Shown: positions 35,310-45,262 of the stretch, one piece after another
Layout: every line of letters begins with the position of its first letter
How positions within the stretch are numbered: position 1 is the first letter of the stretch
Assembly: GCA_036346225.1 (NCBI GenBank)
Contig: JARFIW010000108.1
Span: 5,226,501-5,290,500 of the forward strand
DNA: 64,000 nt
Source: Platerodrilus igneus
Taxonomy: Eukaryota; Arthropoda; Insecta; Coleoptera; Lycidae
Reading direction: 5' to 3'
Position numbers and translations under genes: made by a program
Notes under the pieces: model-generated
What the model was told of the DNA's origin: nothing
Databases searched by the model: none
Seen by the model: only the letters and a program-made list of their open reading frames with translations

Positions 35310-35740
35310 TTTTTTGAATTAAGGTTTATTTCGCTATTTGTATTGTTACTTTTTCCGTTTGGGTTGTAAAATTTCAAATTTTGTAAAAATTGGGGTTGGT
35401 TTGCTATTTGTAGCGTTAATTATGCTTGGGATGTATTAATTTCTCTTTTGGATTGAATAATTTCGAATTTTGTAAAAATTAATGTTGATTTAGCTATTTG
35501 AAACGTTAACTTCGGTTTTGGTTTGTTAATTTTTCAATTAGATTGGGTAAATAAAAATTAGGTACAGGTTGAGGTTTATTTTGTTATTTTTTGGCGTTAT
35601 TTTTGATTTGAATTTGTTAATTTTCAGTTTGGATTGGGTAGATAAAAATTTGGTAAAATTGAGATTAATTTCGTACTTGTAATATTAATTTTTGGTTTGG
35701 ATTTGTTAATTTTGAGTTTAGACTGCGTTTGGTTATTTTT
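35310..35740 (-). repeat. Tandem repeats in errantivirus 5' leader
   Basis: Within the leader of about 2 kb between PBS and gag lie four to five degenerate units of about 105-115 bp. On the plus strand each has a GATTnGGTAGATAAAAATTtGGTAAAA-like part, a TTnATTTcGcTATTTGtAncGTTAAT part and GGTTTGGATTTGTTAATTTT. No coding capacity. The position is comparable to the insulator repeats of Drosophila gypsy. Confidence 0.7.
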
Positions 35741-37268
35741 AAAATCGTAGTCGTAGTTATTTATATTTAATTACACAATGCGGTGATGTACTTGTGAGAT
35801 CTGTATTCAATAATGTTGAATTTATTTACCGTAGTCTTGGATTTGCCTGTTTTTATGCAGCTTTTACTTTGTCTTATATTCTAAATATAACTTGAGGTTA
35901 ATTGCCTTTGCACTTTATTGTTGAAATTGAATACTAAAGCATGTAATCTTTGTTACTTTGTCACGTACGTTGAGGTAATTGCACTTACAGGTGTTATTTC
36001 AATTTATAGGAATTACTAATTTACTTGCTAATGCTTTGCGAAAAGTGTTACGTCTTAAATATCTCGGTGTTCACGACTTGTAATTGAACTCTCTGTTATG
36101 CGCGTCTTCAGGTGTAATTATGAGCGTTTTATTTCCTTGTATGATAACGTTTTAGCGTTATTCTGTATTCGTATTGGAATAATGCACTTTATAAATGCTG
36201 ATTAATTAATTGAAAGACGTTTAGATTTTATACCGTGTTTGTACTGCAAATTATTTATAGAGTGTTGTGGTGTAATTTTCATGCGCTTCTATAATTCCGT
36301 GATGTATTTAATTACTTATAATGCTGCTTTTATGGATTGATTACTTGTGGGTATTAAATGCAAAAACTGCGTTGCTTTATTATATCGTGATAGATTTAGT
36401 ACTTATGATGCAAATTGCGTTGTGCAAAGGATTCTGAAAGCTATTTCTTTAAGGTAATAATGATATTGCGTTGTTGAAGCTATACTTTAGTACTGAAAGT
36501 TGAAAGTTATTGCACTTCTCTGAGGTTCTAAGTGTATAAAAGATGCGAACTTTGTTTTCTTAGGTGGTTTTAAGTTACCGTATTTTTAGTTAATGCAGAG
36601 TTCTTGTTATTTATTCAGTATTATAGAGGTCAATGGTTTTAATTATCGTTCGGTACTGCTTGTTCGAATTAGCTTTGAAATTGAATTGCGTTAGCTTACC
36701 GGTTTATAGCGTGGTTTGAATCGCGGTAATTAATGTTTCTTATTTTGGTGTTAGTGAATGTGCGCCTGTTTATTTTTGGATTATTTTGAGTTCGTTCTAT
36801 TAATTATGGTAAGAATCTCTTAATATTAATTCTCATTTACTTTTTTTAAAAGAAAATCTCTTTTTTAAAATTCAAGTCTCATTTGCTTTTTAAAGAAAAA
36901 AAAATATCTCTTTAACATTCGTCTCATAGGTTAATACTTTCTCGTTTTGAAAATAATTCACTTTGAACTATTTTCAAAAAATATTCATAATATAAAATAC
37001 ATAAAACAATGATAAATAAAATAATAATACTAGCATATATCAATTATAGTTTTTGGTTAAAAAAAGTTATGGAAATGAACTTACATTAATTTCATCTGTT
37101 TCTTTGGTGGGTTCGATCGATTCTGTATCTTGTCCACCTTGGTTTGTTTGTTGGCCTTAGACGATTTTTGTTCCTTGTCCAACTTGGTTTGGGTTCTGCC
37201 AAAATTTCGAATTAAAATTCTTGGTCACCAATCTTCCGATTTTTGGATTTTCAGTGACCTTTTGACAT
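35741..37268 (-). other. Non-coding 5' leader of errantivirus element
   Basis: Untranslated leader between the PBS and the repeats. AT-rich, no open frame of note; the element's ~2-kb leader is long for the group. Confidence 0.6.
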
Positions 37269-37284
37269 CCGTTACGACTGCGCC
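37269..37284 (-). other. Primer binding site (tRNA-Ser type)
   Basis: Minus-strand (T)GGCGCAGTCGTAACGG directly follows the 5' LTR, the T being shared with the LTR end, as in 17.6/297-type elements. Confidence 0.8.
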
Positions 37285-37822
37285 AGTTAAGGTTTGGGCC
37301 TTTGGAGCTTTGTTGTTAAAAAACAATTTCAAACTCTTAACACATTTATTTTAATTTGAAACAGAAATTAAGGTGAAATTTGGAATAACTTGTACATAAT
37401 AATTTTAATAAAAATAATACTTAATTGTACTGGTGAGTAGCTTGAACAACGAAGTATGGAGTTCGAAGTCTGACTGCCGGGCATTGAGCTCCCGGGCCTT
37501 TTATAATAACCTGCCCTCCACACGGCTGTGGGAACTTGCAGATCTCATGTCTGCGTTTCTCTTAATTGTACACTTTATTACAATGTAACAACTTAATTCT
37601 AAGTAATTGCGGTCTGTTGACCGCCTGTGACCTGCCACCTGCAGTATCACTGCCCTCACGGATGCAAAGTTGCATTCCGTTCTCATGAACTGTTGATAAT
37701 CTCTCTGGGTTATCCTTGTGTTACAATGTTGCATTGAACTTATACTTTTACTTAATAATTTCTAATAATTCTTATTAGATTCAATATATCAATATATATA
37801 GGTAATTGGGGGATACATAACT
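37285..37822 (-). repeat. 5' LTR of errantivirus-like element
   Basis: 538 bp, with minus-strand TATAAAAGG at plus 37497-37505. Flanked on its outer side by the CGCG duplication (37823-37826). Confidence 0.93.
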
Positions 37823-37826
37823 CGCG

Positions 37827-38945
37827 TAACAACGTAATATAATCAACTGACAAAGCTTGTGAGTATTAAAAATTTGTAACATTCAGTGAAATAGTATTAG
37901 ATTATTTGTGGCCTTATAGTTAGTAACGCGAGTATAATAGAGTGTAATTTAAATTTAACTGAGATCCACGAATACTTTAACAAACTCGTAAATTAATTAT
38001 GCAATAATAAACAAGTGTAATATACATGGATTTGGATGTTGGAATTGGTGTTCATTGGTAGCACGAAACTCAGCTTAAACTGAGTTGTCATTTATAAATA
38101 GCTGGTGGAGCAGCGCATAATCACGAAGCCGAGGGGTTCAGGAATATAGAACTTTTTCAACGGAGATGGACTTTTTACGCTTTTTCCAGGTAATGCATTT
38201 GAATTTGTTGTTTTTTTTATATAAACTGTGGAAATTATTTGTGATGTGTGCGTGAACTTTGACGGTTATTTTCGGTAATTCATCGTATGGAAAGAGATAC
38301 GTATAACCGACTATTATTATGGTATTATGAATATAAAACAAAAGGTGTACGTAAAGCTTATTAAATTTCTTGATGAATTTAAATTTAATTGTTAAGAGTA
38401 CATGGTTTTTTTAAAGTTTGTAGTAATAGTATGCAAAGTGGAAAGCATACATTAATAAACTGGGTTATCATGAGCTCGCCATACTCCAGTGTGTGGTAAT
38501 AAATAAAGATAAGGTATTATTTGGGGCCCATTTACTCCTGTTGCATTAAATGTGTTTGAAATTTCAATTTTAAAAAAAACTAGGACTTTACAAAGGTAGC
38601 ATTTATTGAGGTGTAACTTGAGCACCAAACTGTACTTAACCATGAATTATTATTTGTAAATAGTGGTAAATAAATATTGTACGATTGTTGTATTATTTTG
38701 TGTATTTATTGAATGGTGTGTGAACGGTAAAAGGAATGATAGTAAATTTAGGTATCCGAGAGGAAGCACAGCTGAGCTAGCGAGGGAAGCTGCTGAAGAA
38801 ACTAATTTGATGGAGCAGAATCCGGGTAAAAATTTTTTGTGAAATTTTGTATTTTTGAAAAGTATTTTTTTTACTCTGGCGAGGTCCGGAGCTTAAATTA
38901 GACAGTTCCACGGCAATTTATGACGCCCAATCTGTGGGGCTCAAA
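37827..38945 (+). repeat. K-type LTR-like repeat, copy B, right part (plus orientation)
   Basis: TATAAATA at 38093-38100, donor TTCCAG|GTAATG at 38189/38190, and the conserved box at 38461-38540 (CTGGGTTATCATGAGCTC, GCCATACTCCAG, later GGCCCATTTACTCC). A tRNA-Lys-type PBS lies at 38920-38942 in plus sense (ATGACGCCCAA, TCTGTGGGGCTC). The box matches copies D and H closely. A small hairpin, ACTCAGCTTAAACTGAGT, sits just before the TATA box. Confidence 0.7.
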
Positions 38946-38999
38946 TGTTTTTTAGACAGTACCAGTTCCTGTGAACAAAAGGCACATTCCGCTCTGTGT

Positions 39000-40500
39000 T
39001 CTCAAATCAAATTTAATCTTACTAATTTTATTATTATGCCACGGCTAGCCCTCTTCAATCTACATGGAGTGCACAACGTTACGATGATCAATTTTTCTCT
39101 TCTACACCCCTTTATGATTAGCTATTTGCTTGAATTTATAAAACAAAGTCAATTAATTTCATATAATGAAAAGAAACATTATTTACAAGTTTTGAAAAAT
39201 ATTTAAATACACCCTTCAATCAATCAATATCATTTTTCCCAAAATTTATATACTTTGAATTCAATCTAGTCATCAAAAGCTATCCTTTATTTTAAAGAAA
39301 CCTGAAACGTTCTAGACCCTTTTATAATATATTTCGTACTTTTAACGTAAGCAATGTTTGTTGCTGACTTCATTACACTTTTTATATAAATTAAGTGAAT
39401 TCAGTATTGAAATTTAAATAGAAAAATATCTTAAAATTAAATAAATCTGACCTGCTACGGCTTGTTCGGGTCGTGGATCAACACCTCTTTGTTGTCCTCC
39501 TTCGTTGAACCAGTGTTTGAGTACAGTCACCTCTCGTTTTCCAAAAATTACTTGGTGCTTCTTTGTTTCATATACCTTGAATTTCGCAACTCAAAATTGT
39601 ACCAGAATTCTACCAAAATATAATTGTCGACGCTGATTTGAATTGTAATATTATATTGACCCAGATTTGATTTATTCTTGTCGACGCATACTTGAATTAT
39701 TCAGAAATACACCACCAATTTGAATTATTATCCTCAACACATTCGAATTATTCTTAACACATTTAAATTATTATATTTATCCATTCGAAATGTTCAAAAA
39801 TGTACCACCATTCGAATTATTAACATCACATTCGAAGCCCTATTATTATTAATATTTAGTTTAAATAAATTACCCCAAATTCTATTCACGTTAAACGGCA
39901 AAAGAAGTCTTCATAATTGTAGCACTACTATCACTTGACATTTTATTAAATATTTAAAATTACGCGTGACCTTTTGATTCACAGTGACGCACCTTCGTCC
40001 TGCTTGAGTTTTAAACAGACTCGTTTTATCATTGCACGGTGTTAATATAGGCTGTTCCCACTTACATGTGGGCTGGGTTTTCAAGAAGTCTTGTAGATAT
40101 CTCAACCAACCACATCTTTGTATTTCCTGCATTCTGAAGTTGTTTCTGATGTAATTTACTTGGTTTTCCGTGTAATATCTATTTGCTATTGATACATCGT
40201 TATCTTGACCATACGTTGTTTTGTATAGATATGGCCTTTTAGGATAATTGAACAAAATCAATGATGTAACTTTAATTCTACTTTCGTTTATTTTATGCGT
40301 GTTTGAACTGCGTTTTCTTATCAAAAATGTTAATTTTTTCCGCGTAGTTGCATAAAGCTTTGTTAGATTTTATCTCTTACCTTCGTATTTGTTTTATAAC
40401 TAATTAGAACACTTCTCAACGCGTGTTTAATTACATGTACTATCACTTCTTCTGAAAAAGCGTACTTTTACTGAAAGATATTCTCACTTGCATTACTTAA
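39000..40500 (-). repeat. Repeat block X, first copy
   Basis: Homologous at roughly 70% to 62690-64000 in the same orientation. Shared words include GAGTGCACAACGTTACGATGATC (39070; 62790), GATCTGACCTGCTAC-type (39450; 63165), CGCAACTCAAAATT (39587; 63235), AAATTACCCCAAATT (39868; 63518) and the ACGGAAAACC region (about 40160; 63810). In minus orientation it follows the PBS of copy C, so it looks like the internal region of the K-type family. A minus-strand open frame at 39911-40324 (137 codons) is not open in the second copy. Confidence 0.7.
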
Positions 40501-40790
40501 AATTAATAAAGGTCTATATACAGAGTTTTAAATACTTGCTATTTTCATAACGTATGAATTACCTATTTCTCTGCTAAATACGCGTTCTATTGTTGTGAGA
40601 TATGTTTACTTGCCTCGCTTAAAGCTAATTACGGTCTATATACAGAGTGTTAAATGCTTGCTATTTACATAATATAAGAATTATTTAATTTTCTGCTAAA
40701 CAAATGTAGTTTTCTGCTTCCTATTGCAATTTATGGTTACTACACGACCCTTGCTACTCAATACTCCACTAAACAATCTCTTGTCACTAC

Positions 40791-40792
<2 letters not shown>

Positions 40793-40827
<35 letters not shown>
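40793..40827. repeat. (TA)n microsatellite
   Basis: About 17 TA units, 28 bp from the PBS of K-type copy C. Confidence 0.95.
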
Positions 40828-40829
<2 letters not shown>

Positions 40830-42560
40830 CTACGTAGTCTTTAGGCTTTAACTACTCGAGCCCCTCCGTTGGGAAGCCAAAATCTTGTGAATCTTCCTTT
40901 CCATCGCGTTCCAGCGTTGGGTCGACAAAATGCTGTGTAGCTTACCTGAACTTGAAACCCTACCCCTAGACTTGCAATTCATATCACCCTATAACAATAT
41001 CCTCTGAAGATGCTTTCCACTTCGGAGGTCAAAACCTCCAGCTTCCGCAGGGATATACGCCACGGTTGCTCACTTGTCCACTGAAAATTCTATCCTACTA
41101 TTTCAATAAAAGTTGACTGCCAAAAGTACATCACGATTTATTTGCACATCCAATTACTAATCAAAAATTTTGTTTACATTCGTCATATATTTTGAATATT
41201 TAAAAAATATCAAATTTAGAGAGAAATCATTTTCAATAAATTAATTTTGAAATTCTTCTAATTACATTACTAATAAACTAAAAGTAAGTGGAGTTATCCC
41301 CAAACTTTACTTTAAACCCACAGGTCTAGTACGAGCTCATAGTAAAAACTTTCCTTTACCTATGTGCTGGTTACGACACTGAAATTATCAAAAACCCTTT
41401 TACTTTGTACAAAAAGCCAAAATTACACCTTCATTTTATACCACCAAAATATTACATAAATAAGTTTTCATATATTTGTTTCTCAAGGTAAATCATCAAA
41501 TATAATGTCGTTAAAATACAATAAAATACACCTAAAATCACCAAATTGTCACAATCACCCACAAAATCACAAAAGTTTGACAAAAGTAGAGTTACCTGGA
41601 TTCGTTTGCGTCACCAGCTCTCTACGTGGAAACCATCTCCAACGTAGTCGTCCCTGTAGACTGCACGTTCAAAATCTTTCTCCAGGTGGCCTCTCATCAT
41701 TCGGAACAGCACGCTTCTACTCAGATTTCTTCATACAAGTGCACAGTACTTTCATGCTCTGCTACTCGTCCATCCTTATACTCGACATGTACCCAGAGTA
41801 AACAAAGCGCCTCCAACCAAAGTAGTAAAATTGTACTTACTTTGTATTTAGCTTCAATTATTTACAGCATTTTATTTACTTCAGAGTTGCCGTATAATTT
41901 AGCACCCACTTATGCTTATTAAATTTTAATGAAATCTAAACTTTCTTAATTATATTTGCACTTGTGAGTAACTTGGTTGGCGATCGAAAGTACAAGAGAG
42001 AAGAGGGCCTTTACCACCTCGTTAGTTTTTATATAGCCTTCAAAACTACCTTCACGAATCTATTCTCACCACCCCTATAACAAACTTTCTCGGTAACGTT
42101 TCCAACCGTCCACCGGTTCTAGAAACCAATACACAGCACAAACAACAAACGGTCGCTCAATTCCACAAACACACGTTTATCCATGAGTTATTCTATGTAA
42201 AACTTCTTTAATGTCGCAGAAATCCCAGAACTTTAAATAACAAACAAGTGCTTTACGAAGAAATGTTCATTAAAAATTGTCAACGACCGCCGTTTTTTGT
42301 GAAATCTTCCGATAACTGTCGCTTATTTTAGCCTCCAAAATACGCCCCTAATGCACACGTATATTTGTCATTTCCCTCTAACCTGTATTTAAAATCTTCT
42401 ATCTTTTGTCACTTTCCTTTACTTAATTTGCATTTGATTGGTTGTGCCTTTCTCTTATCTTCGTCTAATCTGTATGTTATATTTGGTTGTTCTTATCTCC
42501 CCTATTCCTAAGCTCTGTTCTACCTATCCGATCGATACTATCTTCTATCTGTAACGGGCA
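40828..42560 (-). repeat. K-type LTR-like repeat, copy C (minus orientation)
   Basis: Minus-strand TATATAAAAA at about 42028-42036, donor ATCCAG|GTAACT with the exon ending at 41596, a second possible donor near 40945 (TTCAG|GTAAGC), the GAGCTC box at 41290-41350, and a worn PBS at 40855-40880 (plus reading CTCGAGCCCC, CCGTTGGG). The 41520-41590 segment aligns with 57945-58035 of copy D. Open frames at 41505-41922 are incidental. Confidence 0.65.
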
Positions 42561-42639
42561 TTTTTAATAGCTTAACATTTTACGCTTTTTCCCAATTCGT
42601 AAATTACTTTCCAACTTATCGGAAAGGTTAAACAGCTTG

Positions 42640-44250
42640 TAATTAATTATAGATTGCATCGTTCTGGTCTGGCCGTCGTATAAATTTAGTTCCTTATGTG
42701 AATATACAAGCCTAGATAAGAGGCGATAAGCGGTTGTAATAGCGACGAGTTGATATAAACAGACGAGGAGAAGAGTTCTGTTCTGTGTTCCGATATATTA
42801 AGTACGTTGAAAATACTGCTTCTTTCTGCTTTGAGAATAGTGAGAATTACTGCGGTATGAATTCTCGTATTGTTCATGAACAAGCACGCCGTGTTTTTAG
42901 TTGTTTTTGTTGAAAATAAAAGTAGTAGAGCTTGTTAAACTCGAGGCACGTGTGCTTTACGGAACATTTGACGGACGGTTTTATTGCTTACGCGTGTCTT
43001 ACTAATTGTTTTTAGTTGTTTTTCTTGTGAGATAAATGTTTTAAATTTGACGGACTTGCTTTAGTGATACACGTGCTTTACCCATTATGGTTGTTTTTAG
43101 TTGTTTTGTCTTTTGATATTTACACTGTGTGTGCGATCTAGTTTCGCGGCCCTTTTCTGTTCAGAGTAGCGCATACTTCGGATTATTTAAATACAGTGAT
43201 ACTATAGTTTCTGAATTTTCTAACAACTAAGAATCTAAAATAGATCATTGCTTGCGCAAATTTCGTTATTTGCGAAATATAACAGATTACCGGTTTACAA
43301 AGGTATTGGTTGAAGTTTCTCACTGCTTTTTGGGATGTTTATGAAAATAATATACATTTGGTCCCAGTTGAAATTACACTGGTGCTACAGAATGTTTCGA
43401 AATTATTGTCTTAGGAAATAGAATTACCAAGAAATTTATCAAGGCTACATAGTTCCGACGTGTGATAATGTCTGCTGCTAACATCAGTGAAATACGTAGG
43501 TGTGATTAGTGTAACGTGTGATAAGTTCCATCAACACCCTCACAGTCAAGGGTGAAGTGCTTCGTTAGTGCAGGACATCGTCGAATCCCACACTTCAGTT
43601 GCAAGGAAGCGTTGCTGAAGGACTTTTGTAAGTTGAACTATTTCTTACTGGTTATTACTTTAAATATCTATCCGTTGCTTTACCATATCTTTGTCGTTCT
43701 GATACCTTTTACAATAGACTTGCATGCTATTTTAAAACATAGAGTAAAAGAAAAAAAAGAAAGAAAAATCAATACTACTGAATTACTCATACCAATTGTC
43801 TCTTATCTATTTATCTTTTGTCAACATTTTGTCTGATTTATGTTTCTGCTACTCCCCAATATTACCTCACTTTGTACTAAACATTTTTCTGTATTGCTTT
43901 TACCGTTGTTATATTATATAGATTATCCAAACAGTTTCTTTTTTTTACATTCTACAAAGTACTGAATAATTTAGACTTTTCATTGCTGCTATACTTATTC
44001 TTTTTTTTCAGGTTTGCTATTCTAATTTCTTTTATTGCAGGTACTGTTACTAACTCCTTACAGCCGCGTACATAATATGTTGGTCTGCTTTCTACAACCC
44101 CCCCCTACTCTCCGATTGAGCCCGGTCATTTCTTTGATTTTCTTGGTGTTACGTACGGCCTCGAAGTAACGTAACATAAATTTGGCGCCCAACGTGGCTG
44201 CCACGAAAAAAAACGTAACATAAAATTTTGGCGCCCAACGTGGGGCCACG
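42640..44250 (+). repeat. K-type-like LTR, copy G (plus orientation), ending in duplicated PBS
   Basis: TATA-like GATATAAACAG at about 42751, a donor-like TTTTGTAAGTTG at about 43626, a strong acceptor-like TTCTTTTATTGCAG at 44026-44040, then two PBS copies. I did not find the GAGCTC box, so membership rests on architecture and PBS. Degenerate GTTTTTAGTTGTTTTT repeats lie at 42893, 43009 and 43091, with shared TTTGACGGAC and ACGTGCTTTAC words. Confidence 0.5.
44183..44246 (+). other. Duplicated tRNA-Lys primer binding site
   Basis: TGGCGCCCAACGTGG at 44183 and TGGCGCCCAACGTGGGGC at 44229-44246. The latter is an exact 18-nt complement of the 3' end of eukaryotic tRNA-Lys(CTT) including CCA. 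Each is preceded by AACGTAACATAAAATT-type sequence and followed by GCCACGAA; a third AACGTAACAT follows. This is a short tandem duplication of the LTR end plus PBS. Confidence 0.8.
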
Positions 44251-45050
44251 AATAACGTAACATTTCTTGCTTTTGTTCACCTAATCTAACAATCGTACTT
44301 TATTTGTACCCCTCCTCACTCCTATTTCAACCAATATCTTCAGAAAACACATGGTGTCTTTTTTCGCTCGTTTGCCTCTAAATTTCCTAGTCTAACAGAC
44401 ATTTCAAAATCAATTATCCCTAATGCTATTTTCCTTCCTTTGTTACATCGTGTAAAATATTGTCTTTCTCTCTATATTATCAATCTGTTTTACATACGTG
44501 CCTGCGTTTGTTGCTCAACCGTCTTTTTCCAACAACTATAATACTTGTTGACAAGCTTTATACTCTACACCTAGAAATGTTATACGTGCTCAAGCTTTGT
44601 ATTTTACGTTACACAAATAAATAACTGACGCTTTGAATATGCGTTTACTAAATAATTAAAACCCTCTTGAATTAGAGATTCTTATGCTACAAACATAAAA
44701 GCTTTCGTATTAACACATTTATACGCTATTACCTAACAAAATCTTAATTATGAACTTACGTTTCCCATATATTTATGCAACTATGCTCTACGAAATTAAA
44801 TTATAAACCTAATTGTAATTAATATGTTCAGTGAATTTTACAACGACGTACAATTAACCCTAATATTTAATGAAAATTTGTCAATTATTATCCGATCTTT
44901 CTGAAAAATGTCTCAACCTTTCCTTGACTCTTATATACACGTTTTACCTCGCAATAACAAATATTTCGACCTTGCTAATACCTCTTATGATGATATAAAG
45001 TAAAATAAAAAGAAATTATTGGCAAGTGACTCAAATTCATTTACGAGGGC
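44251..45050. other. AT-rich DNA downstream of PBS
   Basis: No gag-like frame follows the PBS. Stop-rich; nothing recognised. Confidence 0.45.
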
Positions 45051-45097
45051 GTCCTGTCGACGCGTTTCGCACTAATTGGAACTCATCAGGACAAGAG
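45051..45097 (-). ncRNA. Hammerhead ribozyme (type I, Penelope-like)
   Basis: Minus strand: CUGAUGA core (plus 45083-45089), a weak stem II of about four pairs, GAAA (45065-45068), then CGCGUC with GUC at 45059-45061 as the cleavage triplet. The 5' strand CUUGUC before the core pairs with GACAGG after the triplet; counting one more pair and a G-U wobble this gives a 7-bp stem I. All invariant core bases are present. GAAACGCGUC with a minimal stem III is typical of hammerheads carried by Penelope-like elements and animal satellites. A (TA)n tract lies 95 bp away, as with the other Penelope fragments here. Predicted cleavage is between positions opposite 45059 and 45058. Activity not shown. Confidence 0.8.
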
Positions 45098-45189
45098 TAG
45101 CAAAGTAGTAATATTTAATACAGACACTTATGAGAAGTACAGCATCACCTAGCTCACAATTTGTGTCTTCTTTTATATACATACATACT

Positions 45190-45191
<2 letters not shown>

Positions 45192-45246
<55 letters not shown>
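45192..45246. repeat. (TA)n microsatellite
   Basis: About 26 TA units between the hammerhead and the zinc-finger gene. Confidence 0.95.
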
Positions 45247-45248
<2 letters not shown>

Positions 45249-45262
45249 CATTTGAATGAATA

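Larger units (their letters stand above)
28733..37822 (-). mobile_element. Errantivirus-like endogenous Gypsy element (17.6/297 group), 9.1 kb
   Basis: A complete insertion in minus orientation. LTRs at 28733-29270 and 37285-37822 are each 538 bp, begin AGTTATGTATCC and end CCTTAACT (minus reading), and differ at only about 8 positions. A CGCG target duplication flanks them at 28729-28732 and 37823-37826. The PBS next to the 5' LTR (GGCGCAGTCGTAACGG, plus 37269-37284) fits the tRNA-Ser primer of the 17.6/297 group, and a GGTGGGAGG polypurine tract (29271-29279) precedes the 3' LTR. Gag, pol and an env-like gene lie in order on the minus strand. All are interrupted by frameshifts or stops, so the copy is not intact. 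It sits inside K-type copy B. Confidence 0.93.
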
